A stretch of 40,038 nucleotides of DNA from Chloroflexota bacterium (GCA_022573285.1 JACZUF010000004.1:1-40038), one strand, 5' to 3'; counted from the first letter of the stretch, positions 23,450 to 32,207 are shown. The notes: a model not told the origin generated them from the letters alone. Numbers and translations: made by a program.

Positions 23450-23476
23450 GGGCGTCCCGATTCCATTGGGACGCCC
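23450..23476 (+). terminator. Hairpin downstream of the zinc-ribbon gene
   Basis: GGGCGTCCC (23450-23458) and GGGACGCCC (23468-23476) form a 9-bp stem with a loop carrying the GATTCCATT core of the dispersed palindrome family. The following TGTT is a poor T-run, so the element may be a repeat that doubles as a terminator. Confidence 0.5.
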
Positions 23477-23615
23477 TGTTAACACCCCTGCATTTTTCCA
23501 CAGCTCACGCCCGCCTCACCGTTGCCCATGCCGCCTCACGCCTTGCTCTTTCCCAGAGCCCGTCTTACAATTGGCCCCATCCCGCCACATCCGCGAATTA
23601 GGGGGTCTTTCGCCC

Positions 23616-24851
23616 ATGCCCGCTCTCAAACATCCCCTGGAAAATATCCGCGTCATCGACCTGGGGCGCCACCAGGCCGGTCCCCGTTGCGCCCAGGTCC
23701 TGGCCCGCATGGGCGCCGAGGTCATCAAGATCGAGCGTCTGGGCGGCGAGGAGACCCGTTACCACGGCCCCTGGGTCAAGAAGCAGTCCTCCTATTGGGT
23801 CCAGTACAATTCGGGCAAGAAGTCCCTCTCCATGGACCTCCGCAAGGAAGACGGCAAGGAGGCTCTCAGAAGGCTGGTCAAGGTCTCGGATATCCTGGTC
23901 CAGAACTTCAGGCCGGGCACCATCGAGAAGATGGGCTTCGGTTACGAGGAACTCAAGAAACTTAACCCACGCATCATCATGGTGAATGTGTCCGCCTACG
24001 GGCAATTCGGGCCCTACCGGGACCAGATCGGCTACGACCCCATCGGCCAGACCATGTCCGGCATCACCATGCTCACCGGGGAAGAGGGCATGCCCCCCAT
24101 CAGGACCGGCGTCCCCATCATCGACCGCATCACCTCCCTCCATGCCGCCATCGGCTGTCTGGCCGCCCTCCACGAGCGCGAGATCTCCGGCGAGGGCCAG
24201 TCCATGGATGTCTGTCTGGCCGACACCGGTTATTCCATGACCGAGATCCCCATCGCCGCCTACCACGGTTCCCGCATCAAGCCCACGCGGGGAGACTCCA
24301 ATTCCACCGCCCCTCCATCTGGGATCTATCCCTGCAAAGAGGGATGGGTGCTGCTGTCCGCCGGAGACCAGCACCACTGGTACCGGGTCTGTAACGCCCT
24401 GGGCAAGCCAGAGTGGCTGGAGGACCCGCGCTTCAACAACCGGCCCGACCGGGCCAAGAACGCCTCAATAGTGAACGAGGCCCTGAACGAGCTCCTGGCC
24501 ACCATGACCATGGACCAGGCCATCGCCCACTTCACCAAGCACGACGTGGTGGCCGCGCCCGTCAACGATATCCCCATGGCCGAGGCCGACCCCCATCCCT
24601 GGGAGCGGCGCACCATGGTGGAGGTGGACGATTTCCTGGCCGGCACCATCGCCGTCTCCGGAGACTACTGGCATTTCTCCCGCACCCCCGTGAACATCGG
24701 CGTCACACCCAAGGTCGGGGAGCACAACGAGGAGGTCCTCTCGGAAATCTTGGGCTACTCTAAAGAGGAGATCGAAGCGTTCAGGAAGAACAACGTAATC
24801 TCCGAGGACGACCTCTACGACGAGGTAGTTGGCGCGCCGGATCCCAGCTAG
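23616..24851 (+). CDS. CaiB/BaiF family (class III) CoA-transferase
   Basis: A 411-residue class III CoA-transferase, normal length, from the ATG at 23616. The in-frame sequence upstream is arginine/proline-rich and not family-like, so the earlier start is rejected. Motifs: N-terminal VIDLGRHQAGPRCAQVLARM, GAEVIKIE, NPRIIMVNVSAYGQFGPY, and the likely catalytic aspartate Asp141 in GYDPIGQTMSG, which carries the acyl anhydride intermediate. The family moves CoA between carboxylic acids such as carnitine, bile acids, succinate or oxalate. The substrate cannot be told. It would activate a carboxylic acid for the acyl-CoA dehydrogenase and crotonase routes elsewhere in the window. Confidence 0.93.
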   Translation: MPALKHPLENIRVIDLGRHQAGPRCAQVLARMGAEVIKIERLGGEETRYHGPWVKKQSSYWVQYNSGKKSLSMDLRKEDGKEALRRLVKVSDILVQNFRPGTIEKMGFGYEELKKLNPRIIMVNVSAYGQFGPYRDQIGYDPIGQTMSGITMLTGEEGMPPIRTGVPIIDRITSLHAAIGCLAALHEREISGEGQSMDVCLADTGYSMTEIPIAAYHGSRIKPTRGDSNSTAPPSGIYPCKEGWVLLSAGDQHHWYRVCNALGKPEWLEDPRFNNRPDRAKNASIVNEALNELLATMTMDQAIAHFTKHDVVAAPVNDIPMAEADPHPWERRTMVEVDDFLAGTIAVSGDYWHFSRTPVNIGVTPKVGEHNEEVLSEILGYSKEEIEAFRKNNVISEDDLYDEVVGAPDPS

Positions 24852-24916
24852 GCGGCTCGGCGCGTTTCCATTAGGGCGAGCGGCCTTGAACGACTAGATT
24901 CGCTGTAGATAAATAG

Positions 24917-24945
24917 GGGCGTCCCGATGAATCGGGACGCTCCTG
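24917..24945. repeat. Palindrome of the dispersed family
   Basis: TCCCGATGAATCGGGA (24922-24937) forms a 7-bp stem with a 2-nt loop, extended outward by GCG/CGC pairing. It sits 66 bp after the CaiB-type gene and could also act as a terminator, though no T-run follows. Confidence 0.65.
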
Positions 24946-25051
24946 CCTGCATCAACCCCGCTCGGATAACCAAACCACCTCGCCCTCAGTCCGTTCGTGG
25001 TGAGCGGATGGGTGGTACGGTTTCTCCGGTGCAACCACGAAGTCAGCAAAC

Positions 25052-25089
25052 GTAGGGGCACGGTCCCGATGGAATCGGGATGCCCCTAC
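25052..25089. repeat. REP-like hairpin, long form
   Basis: GTAGGGGCA (25052-25060) pairs with TGCCCCTAC (25081-25089), enclosing TCCCGATGGAATCGGGA (25064-25080). It is the same unit as at 18093-18127, here better preserved. Confidence 0.75.
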
Positions 25090-25251
25090 CCGCATCAAGC
25101 AAACTCCGGCAGCCGAAACCAAACCCCAAACAAGCCCGCTCATGGTGAGCCCGGCCAGGGTCGAGGGTCTCGATAAATCGGACCTGTCGAACCAAGGTCT
25201 CGGAACAGCGTTAATCCACCAGGCACATGGCAAATGCGCGGGGCTTCCCGC

Positions 25252-26262
25252 TCAATAAGTCAGCATCATACGCTGAATCTCCGCCGGGTCCTTGGTTATA
25301 GTCAGGGCCAGCATGAGCAGGATGCGCGCCTTTTTCGGCGTGAGGTTGTCCGCCACGATGTAGCCGTCTTCGGTGAAACGGCGGGTCAGCATGACTCGGC
25401 CGCTCCCGGTTTGAGTGGAGATCACCACCGGCATCCCGGCGTCCGACACCTCTTTCAAGGCCGCCATGAATGGGGGAGGCGAGCCACCGCTGCCCAACCC
25501 CGCAGCCACCAGACCGTCCACACCTGCCTGGGCCAGGGCCTTGATCACCAGTCCGTCGGCCCCGGCGTAAGCGGTGGCGATGTCTACCCTTGGCAGTTGG
25601 TCCACGCCCTCTACGTCAAATTCGGTGTCGATGGTATGGGCCCGGTCCGGGCGGCGGTAGAAAACCACTTCCTCGTCCGAATCGGCATAGCCCAAGAACC
25701 CGAAGTCGGGGGCTTGGAAGGTCTCCAGGCGGTAGCTGTTGGTCTTGGTCACGTCCCGCGCCGCTTGGATCTGGTTATTCAATATGGTCAGAACGCCCCG
25801 GCCCGCCGACTGCGGGGCCGCCGCCACGCGGATGCAGTCGATCAGGTTCACATCGGAGTCGGTGCCCAGGCCGGTCGGCGGGCGCATGGCGCCGGTCACC
25901 ACCACCGGTCTGTTGCTCTTCACCGTCAGGTTGAGAAAGTAAGCGGTCTCCTCCAGGGTCGCGGTCCCGTGAGTGACTGCCACGCCCGCGGCGCCGGGGT
26001 CGTCCCGGAAGATCTGGTTGATCCGCTTGGCCAACCCCAACCAGTGCTCGGGCGTGACATCGGTGCTCCCCAGATTCACGAACTGCTCGGCCCGCACGTC
26101 GGCGAATTCCAGCACCTCAGGCACCCGCTCCAGCATCTCCTCGATGGTCAGGTGCTTGCCGTCGTAGCTGTAATTAGTGTAGTCGGTGCGGGTGCGTCCC
26201 ACGAAAGATATACTCCCGCCGGTGCCCACCAGATATACCCTCGGCTTGCTTTCGCTAGTCAT
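25252..26262 (-). CDS. Asparaginase-family protein with altered catalytic motif
   Basis: A 336-residue protein with the whole asparaginase/glutaminase layout. The first motif reads GTGGSIS (Ser17 where canonical enzymes have the nucleophilic Thr12), the second THGTATLEETAYFL (Thr100 kept, but Ala101 where Asp90 belongs), then VVTGAMRPP and the catalytic Lys171 in ARDVTKTNS. Thus one triad member (Asp) is missing and the first nucleophile is a Ser. It may hydrolyse a different amide, or the Asp may be supplied elsewhere. The fold assignment is strong, the substrate open. No signal peptide is seen, so it is likely cytoplasmic. Its stop lies next to the repeat-rich gap. Confidence 0.87.
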   Translation of the reverse strand: MTSESKPRVYLVGTGGSISFVGRTRTDYTNYSYDGKHLTIEEMLERVPEVLEFADVRAEQFVNLGSTDVTPEHWLGLAKRINQIFRDDPGAAGVAVTHGTATLEETAYFLNLTVKSNRPVVVTGAMRPPTGLGTDSDVNLIDCIRVAAAPQSAGRGVLTILNNQIQAARDVTKTNSYRLETFQAPDFGFLGYADSDEEVVFYRRPDRAHTIDTEFDVEGVDQLPRVDIATAYAGADGLVIKALAQAGVDGLVAAGLGSGGSPPPFMAALKEVSDAGMPVVISTQTGSGRVMLTRRFTEDGYIVADNLTPKKARILLMLALTITKDPAEIQRMMLTY

Positions 26263-26671
26263 GGACCAACTCCCTGTTAGGTTAGGGCTGCGCCTGGCAA
26301 GGCGGTCAGACCCGCCCTGCGCCCAGAAGTATACGACGGGGCTGCAAATTAGATACAGATGGACGGACCCACGACCGCGATGAGGTCAATAGACCGGCCC
26401 ATCAGGCCGGCTCCTGTAAAATATCTTCCCCAACATGGGCACATGTGCTATTCTCAGTATGGTCGAGTGATGCGAACTTTTCTCGTAATCGAGGCTAAAT
26501 CGCAGCCCAAAGCCACCCTAAAATAACCTACAGGCCTGGGCGGAACCGCGGAAATCAACTTGGAAACCATTGCCTCCGCAGCAGGACATCCCATAGGATT
26601 GACGGCAACAGGTACATCGCAAGGAGCTTGAGGGAAGGTATCCGAGGCAGGGATGCCCGGATTAAACAAAG

Positions 26672-26698
26672 AAGGGGCGGTTATACGGCCGCCTTTTT
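26672..26698 (+). terminator. Terminator-like hairpin inside the intergenic region
   Basis: AAGGGGCGG (26672-26680) pairs with CCGCCTTTT (26689-26697), two pairs being G-T, with an 8-nt loop, and the stem's own 3' side forms a T-run. It implies a transcript ending here, upstream of the PIN-TRAM gene. Confidence 0.55.
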
Positions 26699-26790
26699 AA
26701 ATCACCTAGGCGTGATATACGGCAAATCTTAAAAATTGAGACGTCCAGCGTCTGCTGGCCCGGCTGGCCCAAAGCCGGAGCCACGACTGG

Positions 26791-26805
26791 CAAGGAGGTG
26801 ACCTC
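26791..26805 (+). promoter_or_regulatory. Very strong Shine-Dalgarno within a self-complementary sequence
   Basis: AAGGAGGTGA (about 26792-26801) matches the anti-Shine-Dalgarno over its whole length. The overlapping GGAGGTGACCTCC is a perfect inverted repeat, so GGAG could pair with CTCC and mask the site. It supports the TTG start at 26808. Confidence 0.45.
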
Positions 26806-26807
26806 CG

Positions 26808-27920
26808 TTGTTGGCCCTTTGGATGCTCAGAGCGTTGAGCGCCGGGGGTCTTGGGGTAATTGGCTGGCGGCTCGGACTCTATGTATCGGAATTATCCTCG
26901 GATAAAGAAGCATTCTTACCCTGGGGTCTCGCACTAGCCCTGGCCGGCGCAATCATTGGGGGAGTTTTAATCCCCTACCTAATCCTCAAGTCCTGGCGCA
27001 TGAGCGCTGAATTTATCGATTCCCTACCCGGCTCGGCATTGATCTCGGCTACGGCCGGCCTGCTTGTGGGCTTGGTCGTTGCCTCGCTTATCTCCATACC
27101 CTTGTACACGCTGTCCGGTTGGCCCGGCTGGGGCGTGCCGGTCATCGTGAACGTGGTCCTGGGTTTCTCCGGCCTTTGGCTGGGGGTCCAACGGGAACGG
27201 GATGTGCGCGCCATCTTCCCTGGCTTGGAGGCCCCTGCTCCGTCCATCGGCTCCGCCATGGGTTCCAACGGGATCGGATGGACCGGCAAGGCCGATAAGA
27301 TCAAATCGCGAAAGTCCTCGCGAAACGGCAACATTCTCGTGGACACCAGCGCAATCATCGACGGCCGGATCGCCGACCTCAGCATCACCGGGTTCTTGGA
27401 AGGCTCGTTAATCGTGCCGCGCTTCGTCTTGGACGAGCTCCGCCACATCGCCGACTCCAGCGACCCGCTCCGGCGCAACCGTGGCCGCCGCGGCCTGGAA
27501 GTCTTGGGAAAGTTGCGCAAAGACGAGTCGGTCCCGCTCCAGGTCCTGGACGTGGGCGTGGAGAACGGCAAAGAGGTGGACGCAGTCCTGGTCCAATTGG
27601 CCCGGGAGACGAAATCGGCCATCCTCACCACCGACTACAACCTGAACCGGGTTGCCGAGCTTCAGGGCGTTCAAGTCTTGAATGTCAACGAACTGGCCAA
27701 CGCTCTCAAGTCCATCGTTCTCCCCGGTGAAGAGTTGCGGGTGAACATCGTCCAAGAGGGCAAAGAAGTGGGCCAGGGCGTGGCCTACCTGGATGACGGC
27801 ACCATGGTGGTGGTCGAAGGCGGACGGCGCTACCTGAACGCCTTCCACGACGTCGTCGTCACCAGGGTGTTGCAGACCGCGGCCGGACGGATCATATTCG
27901 CCCAGCCCAAAGGCGACTAA
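26808..27920 (+). CDS. Membrane PIN-TRAM domain protein (YacL/PilT-like)
   Basis: A 370-residue protein. Residues 1-130 contain four predicted membrane segments (around 10-27, 38-60, 78-100 and 108-127). A PIN nuclease domain follows with acidic residues Asp179 (ILVDTSAIIDGRI), Glu210 (VLDELRHIA), Asp258 and Asp276 (LTTDYNLNR), and a C-terminal TRAM domain occupies about 305-370. This architecture is the YacL family, suspected RNases of unknown substrate anchored in the membrane. It starts at TTG 26808 behind a near-perfect Shine-Dalgarno; an ATG at 26823 is the fallback. Placement directly upstream of ispD and ispF matches the yacL-ispD-ispF order seen in Firmicutes. Confidence 0.9.
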   Translation: MLALWMLRALSAGGLGVIGWRLGLYVSELSSDKEAFLPWGLALALAGAIIGGVLIPYLILKSWRMSAEFIDSLPGSALISATAGLLVGLVVASLISIPLYTLSGWPGWGVPVIVNVVLGFSGLWLGVQRERDVRAIFPGLEAPAPSIGSAMGSNGIGWTGKADKIKSRKSSRNGNILVDTSAIIDGRIADLSITGFLEGSLIVPRFVLDELRHIADSSDPLRRNRGRRGLEVLGKLRKDESVPLQVLDVGVENGKEVDAVLVQLARETKSAILTTDYNLNRVAELQGVQVLNVNELANALKSIVLPGEELRVNIVQEGKEVGQGVAYLDDGTMVVVEGGRRYLNAFHDVVVTRVLQTAAGRIIFAQPKGD

Positions 27921-27930
27921 GCGTCAAACC

Positions 27931-28644
27931 ATGCCCCCAGACCCAGGGGACAAACGTGGAGCAGCCGTGGGCAATGTAGGCGCGGTGATCGTGGCTGCCG
28001 GGCGCAGCACCCGTATGGGAGGCGTGGACAAGACCTTTGCCCCCCTACTGGGTGTGCCCCTGGTGGCCCACACCCTCGACCGCTTCGAGTCATTTCCCCA
28101 GGTTGACCAGGTAGTGCTGGTCTTGGCCGAAGATTCCCTGGACCGGGGCCGGAAACTGGTCCAAGAACGAGGCTACCGCAAGGTGGTCCACGTCTGCGCC
28201 GGCGGCCAAAGACGTCAGGACTCGGTCCGGAACGGGCTTGAACTATTGTCTCCATGCGACTGGGTCATGGTCCACGACGGCGCCCGGCCCTGCCTTGACG
28301 ATGGCATGCTGCAACGGGGACTGGACGCCGCCGCCGAGTGCGGAGCCGCCGTGGCCGGGGTGCCGGTGAAGGACACCATCAAGCTGGTGTCGCCGGACCA
28401 GATGGTGCAGGAGACCCCCGACCGGTCGAGTCTGTGGGCCGCCCAGACCCCCCAGGTGTTCCGGTACAGCCTGTTGTTGGAGGCCCACCGCACCGGCGCC
28501 GGGGACGTGACCGACGACGCAGCCATGGTGGAAGCCCTCGGCCACCCGGTGAAGATGTTCCTCGGAGCCCTCCAAAATATCAAGGTGACCACCGCCGAGG
28601 ACCTGGTCATCGCGGAGGTCTTCCTTAAAGCGGCCTCCGGTTAA
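27931..28644 (+). CDS. ispD: 2-C-methyl-D-erythritol 4-phosphate cytidylyltransferase
   Basis: A 237-residue nucleotidyltransferase with the CTP-binding AAGRSTRMGGVDKTF (residues 22-36), where the conserved lysine is Lys34, the central VMVHDGARPCLDD, and the C-terminal DDAAMVEALGHPVKMFLGAL and NIKVTTAEDLVIAE, all specific to IspD. It converts MEP and CTP to CDP-methylerythritol in the non-mevalonate isoprenoid pathway. The start lies 10 bp after the PIN-TRAM stop, and ispF follows by 73 bp, so these form an operon. The first glycine-rich motif differs a little from the usual GxGxRM by having S-T instead of G-x. Confidence 0.94.
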   Translation: MPPDPGDKRGAAVGNVGAVIVAAGRSTRMGGVDKTFAPLLGVPLVAHTLDRFESFPQVDQVVLVLAEDSLDRGRKLVQERGYRKVVHVCAGGQRRQDSVRNGLELLSPCDWVMVHDGARPCLDDGMLQRGLDAAAECGAAVAGVPVKDTIKLVSPDQMVQETPDRSSLWAAQTPQVFRYSLLLEAHRTGAGDVTDDAAMVEALGHPVKMFLGALQNIKVTTAEDLVIAEVFLKAASG

Positions 28645-28717
28645 CCTTGATCAGGTGCTCCGGCAGGTGCTCCGGGGATTTACTCTCCCTCTCCCCGTGG
28701 CGTAAACTTCCCGCGAT

Positions 28718-29227
28718 ATGTCCACTCCCCCAAGGTCCGAATCCCTGGAATTCCGCTCTGGGATCGGCTTCGATTCCCATCCTTTAACCGAGGGACGCAA
28801 GCTGGTGCTGGGCGGAGTGGAGATCCCCCATGACCGGGGGCTCTCCGGCCACAGCGACGGCGACGTGCTGGTGCACGCGGTGATGGACGCCCTGTTGGGG
28901 GCGGCCAACCTGGGAGACAAAGGCCTCCACTTCCCGTCCAGCGACCCCCAGTACAAGGACATCTCCAGCCTGGTTTTGCTGGAGCGCGTCGGCGTCCTGG
29001 TCGCCGAGGCCGGTTGGCGGCTCTCAAACGTTGATGCTACAATACTGGCGCAAAATCCCAGGCTCAGTCCCTTCAATGCGGAGATGCGGGAAAACATGGC
29101 CAAAAGCCTGTCGGTTTCCCCAAGCCGCGTCAGCGTAAAAGTCACCACCACCGACTACCTGGGGTTTGTGGGCCGGGAAGAAGGAATCGCCGTCTGCGCC
29201 GTGGCCACCCTGATGTCCGGCCGGTGA
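28718..29227 (+). CDS. ispF: 2-C-methyl-D-erythritol 2,4-cyclodiphosphate synthase
   Basis: A 169-residue IspF of standard length plus a short N-terminal tail. Zinc ligands are Asp19-x-His21 (GFDSHPL) and His53 (VLVHAVMDALLGAANLGD). The CDP-binding TTTDYLGFVGREEGIAVCAVA segment is at the C-terminus. The usual TTTEKLGF lysine is a tyrosine here, a mild deviation. It makes MEcPP from CDP-ME 2-phosphate, two steps after IspD. The intervening kinase gene ispE is not in the window. It lies between ispD and cysS in the same direction. Confidence 0.95.
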   Translation: MSTPPRSESLEFRSGIGFDSHPLTEGRKLVLGGVEIPHDRGLSGHSDGDVLVHAVMDALLGAANLGDKGLHFPSSDPQYKDISSLVLLERVGVLVAEAGWRLSNVDATILAQNPRLSPFNAEMRENMAKSLSVSPSRVSVKVTTTDYLGFVGREEGIAVCAVATLMSGR

Positions 29228-29278
29228 TTACCGGTCCCTCCGGCGCCGGCTCCCGGCAGTTCCGGTTCTATTTGATTC

Positions 29279-30760
29279 ATGAAGCTATATAACACCCTGA
29301 GCGGCGATGCCCAAGAGTTCGCGCCCGCCGATGGCAAGACCGTCAAGATGTACGTCTGCGGCGTGACCCCCTATGCCTCCACCCACGTGGGGCATGCCCT
29401 GAGCTACGTCGCCTTCGACGCCCTCCGCCGGTATTTGGAATATCTGGGATTCGAAGTGCGCCACGTCCAGAATTTCACCGATGTCGATGACAAGATCATC
29501 CAACGGGCCCAGGAACAGGGAATCGAGCCCGACGAACTGGCCGAGCAGTACATCGACGACTTCTACGAGACCATGGACGGCCTGAATATCCAGCGGGCCC
29601 ACGTCTACCCCAGGGCGACCCAGGAGATGGGCCCGATCATCGAGACCATCCAGACGCTGGTGGACAACGGCTCGGCCTACCAAGCCGGCGGCGACGTATT
29701 CTTCCGGGTCACCAAGAAGGCCGACTACGGCAAGTTGAGCCACCGGACCCTGGACGGCATGCAGGCCGGCGCCAGAATCGAGGTAGACGAGAACAAAGAA
29801 CACCCCATGGATTTCGTGCTCTGGAAGGGCGCGCGCCCTGGAGAACCCTCCTGGGAAAGCCCGTGGGGGCCCGGCCGGCCCGGCTGGCACATAGAATGCA
29901 CCGCCATGGCCGTGACCTACCTGGGCGCGACGTTGGACATCCACGGCGGCGGCCAGGACCTAATCTTCCCCCACCACGAAAATGAGATTGCCCAGAGCGA
30001 GGCGTCCACCGGCGAGGTGCCCTTCTCCCGGTACTGGGTGCACAACGGCCTGCTCATATTGGGCGCCGACAAGATGAGCAAATCCCTGGGCAACCTGGTG
30101 TCGGTGAAGGAAGCCTTGGAAAAGTACACCCCGGATGCGATCAGGCTTTACTTCCTGAGCTCTCACTACCGCAGACCCCTGATCTATACGGATGAGGGCT
30201 GCAACGCCATGGAGCAGGGTCTTCATCGGTTGCGGGAACCGTTAATTCGTCCCAGCGGTGGTTCAACCCCCTTAAATTTCGAGGCGTTCGAGCAGCGTTT
30301 CTTCGAGGCTATGGACGACGATTTAAACACCCCGCGAGCAATAGCGGCATTGTTCGATCTCGCGCGGGAAATCAACCGCGATTACGCTACCAAAGACGTC
30401 TCCACCGCCCAAGAATGTTTGCGTCACTTGGGTGGAATCCTGGGCCTGACCTTCGAGAAAAAGAAGCCGCCCTTGAACATCGGCGCGGAGTCATACAACG
30501 CCATGCTGCGGGACCTCCGGGCCAAGCTCACGGAGGCCGGGCAGAGCGGGTTGGCCGGCCTGATCTCCGACGCCGAAGTAGCCGGCGCGGATACGGTGTC
30601 GGAGCCGGACATCGACCGGTTGATAACTCTCCGGGCCGGATGCAGGGAACACAAACAGTACGCCCTGGCCGACGAGATACGAGACTGGCTGGACCGCCAG
30701 GGCGTGTCTGTGGAAGACTCGGCGGCCGGCAGCATCTGGGCGTACCGCCCCAGGTCTTGA
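29279..30760 (+). CDS. cysS: Cysteinyl-tRNA synthetase
   Basis: A 493-residue class I synthetase. The Zn-ligand Cys27 opens MYVCGVTPYASTHVGHALSY, whose HVGH (36-39) is the HIGH signature. HIECTAMA and the FPHHENEIAQ element supply further zinc/active-site ligands, and KMSKS is at residues 265-269 (GADKMSKSLGN). The C-terminal DALR/anticodon region ends LDRQGVSVEDSAAGSIWAYR. It charges tRNA-Cys. It follows ispF by 51 bp in the common bacterial ispD-ispF-cysS arrangement, and no frame disruption is seen. Confidence 0.96.
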   Translation: MKLYNTLSGDAQEFAPADGKTVKMYVCGVTPYASTHVGHALSYVAFDALRRYLEYLGFEVRHVQNFTDVDDKIIQRAQEQGIEPDELAEQYIDDFYETMDGLNIQRAHVYPRATQEMGPIIETIQTLVDNGSAYQAGGDVFFRVTKKADYGKLSHRTLDGMQAGARIEVDENKEHPMDFVLWKGARPGEPSWESPWGPGRPGWHIECTAMAVTYLGATLDIHGGGQDLIFPHHENEIAQSEASTGEVPFSRYWVHNGLLILGADKMSKSLGNLVSVKEALEKYTPDAIRLYFLSSHYRRPLIYTDEGCNAMEQGLHRLREPLIRPSGGSTPLNFEAFEQRFFEAMDDDLNTPRAIAALFDLAREINRDYATKDVSTAQECLRHLGGILGLTFEKKKPPLNIGAESYNAMLRDLRAKLTEAGQSGLAGLISDAEVAGADTVSEPDIDRLITLRAGCREHKQYALADEIRDWLDRQGVSVEDSAAGSIWAYRPRS

Positions 30761-30803
30761 TGGAACCGGACTTAAGCGTCTGGGCTTAACGGAGCCGCGA
30801 CTG

Positions 30804-32207
30804 ATGCCCAATGCCACCCTGCCTGAATCCCTAATCAATTCCCTGGCCGAAGTCCTGGGACGTGAAAACGTCCTCACCGGCCCCTACGACCTGGACCGCT
30901 ACTCCGGCGACGCCCTATCTCCCACCCGTGCCTTCGGCGCTGAAGACTCCTTCGAACGCCTGGCCGACGTGGTGGCGCGTCCCGGCTCAACCGAGGACGT
31001 AAGCGCCGTATTAAAGCTGGCCAATGAGTCAAGCACGCCGGTGGTCCCCTTCGGCGCCGGCACGGGCGTCATGGGCGCCACCGTGCCCGCATTTGGGGGC
31101 ATCGTGCTGGATTTGCAGCGGATGAACAAGGTGCTGGCCATCAACCCCACGGACATGACCACCGAGGTTGAGGCCGGCGTGGTCTTGGAAGACCTGGAAA
31201 ACGCTCTTTCGCCCCACGGACTCATGCCCGGCCACGACCCCTACAGCGTGCCCATCGCCACCGTGGGCGGGGCCATATCCACCAACGGCGTGGGCTACCG
31301 GGCCGGGGCCCACGGCCCCATGGGGGACCAGGTCGTCGCCCTGGAGGCCGTGCTGCCCGACGGGCGGGTCATGAGCACCCGGGCCGTTCCCAATCAGTCC
31401 GCAGGCCCCAGCCTGAAACACCTGTTCATCGGTTCGGAGGGGGTCTTTGGAGTCATCACCAAAGCCACGGTCCGGGTGTTCCGCCTGCCTGAATCCCAGG
31501 TCTTCTGCGGCGTCGCATTCGACAGCTTCGACCAAGGGTTCAACGCCGCGGCCGAGATGTTCGCCCTGGGCGTCCGGCCCACTCTGGTGGACCTGACCGA
31601 AGAGGAAGAGGGCATCCTGTTCCACCTGCTTTTCGAAGGATTTAGAGAAGGCGTCCAAGCCAACGAGAAACGGGCCATGGCGGTGTGCGCCCAGTTCGGC
31701 GGACGGCCGGTGGGACCGGGACCGACCGTGGCCTACTGGGAAGACCGCCGCCAGTCCGCGGAGAACTACAAAGTGTCGGCCCTGGGGAAGCCCCGCAGCG
31801 TCCGTTGGAGCCGGTGGCAAGGCCGCCGGGACTTCGACTACCTGCACCTCGGCCTGCCCATCTCCAAGGTGCTGGAGTACCGAAAACAGTGCGACGAGAT
31901 CATGTCCCAGTCAGGGATTCGGGCCGTCGAGTACGCCATCTGGTCCCGGCCCGAGCTCTTCTCCATGCTGATCGTCTCCGAATCGGGAGCGGCGGCCGAC
32001 TCACGGGAGCGGCTGGGCCGGACCGCAGAGAAGCTGCTGCAACTGGCCCTGGACATGGGCGGCGTGATGGAGTACTGCCACGGCGTGGGCGTCAAGTTGA
32101 ACCACCTATTGGCCCGCGAGATGGGAGTGGGCCAGGACGTGGTGCGCGCCCTGAAACTGGCCCTGGACCCCAACAACATAATGAACCCCGGTAAACTGGG
32201 TCTCTAA
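30804..32207 (+). CDS. FAD-binding oxidase, GlcD/D-lactate dehydrogenase type
   Basis: A 467-residue flavoprotein of the FAD PCMH family. The FAD-binding domain begins with VVARPGSTEDVSAVLKLANE and contains PVVPFGAGTGVMG and PYSVPIATVGGAISTNGVGY. The cap domain and the C-terminal MEYCHGVGVKLNHLL and LDPNNIMNPGKLGL close the protein. These enzymes oxidise D-2-hydroxy acids such as glycolate, D-lactate or 2-hydroxyglutarate, often via a quinone. The 2-hydroxyacid dehydrogenase at 34988 and this enzyme may share substrates, but no iron-sulfur partner (GlcF) is adjacent. It follows cysS by 43 bp and is followed by the LLM gene by 26 bp. Confidence 0.9.
   Translation: MPNATLPESLINSLAEVLGRENVLTGPYDLDRYSGDALSPTRAFGAEDSFERLADVVARPGSTEDVSAVLKLANESSTPVVPFGAGTGVMGATVPAFGGIVLDLQRMNKVLAINPTDMTTEVEAGVVLEDLENALSPHGLMPGHDPYSVPIATVGGAISTNGVGYRAGAHGPMGDQVVALEAVLPDGRVMSTRAVPNQSAGPSLKHLFIGSEGVFGVITKATVRVFRLPESQVFCGVAFDSFDQGFNAAAEMFALGVRPTLVDLTEEEEGILFHLLFEGFREGVQANEKRAMAVCAQFGGRPVGPGPTVAYWEDRRQSAENYKVSALGKPRSVRWSRWQGRRDFDYLHLGLPISKVLEYRKQCDEIMSQSGIRAVEYAIWSRPELFSMLIVSESGAAADSRERLGRTAEKLLQLALDMGGVMEYCHGVGVKLNHLLAREMGVGQDVVRALKLALDPNNIMNPGKLGL

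Larger units (their letters stand above)
24852..25251. other. Repeat-rich intergenic region (400 bp)
   Basis: No gene is seen. It holds a hairpin at 24917-24945 (GGGGCGTCCCGATGA then ATCGGGACGC), an imperfect palindrome at about 24992-25040 (TTCGTGGTGAGC ... CAACCACGAA), the long REP-like hairpin at 25052-25089, and a decayed CTCATGGTGAGCCC element near 25138-25152. It is a pile-up of REP-type repeats between convergent genes. Confidence 0.65.
26263..26807. other. 545-bp intergenic region with a possible small RNA or decayed ORF
   Basis: Between the divergent asparaginase and PIN-TRAM genes, the stretch 26469-26700 stays in one plus-strand frame that starts at an ATG (MRTFLVIEAKSQPKATLK) but is broken by TAA and TGA codons. 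It continues (GLGGTAEINLETIASAAGHP, later GKVSEAGMPGLNKEG) and ends at a terminator. The minus strand has a 71-codon open frame over the same place. An extended -10-like TGCTATTCT occurs at 26446-26454. I recognise no riboswitch, tmRNA, RNase P or SRP RNA motif. Confidence 0.4.

Noticed and set aside
26454..26669. 71-codon minus-strand ORF in the intergenic region
   Set aside because: No ribosome site or recognisable motif, and it overlaps the plus-strand unit ending in a terminator.
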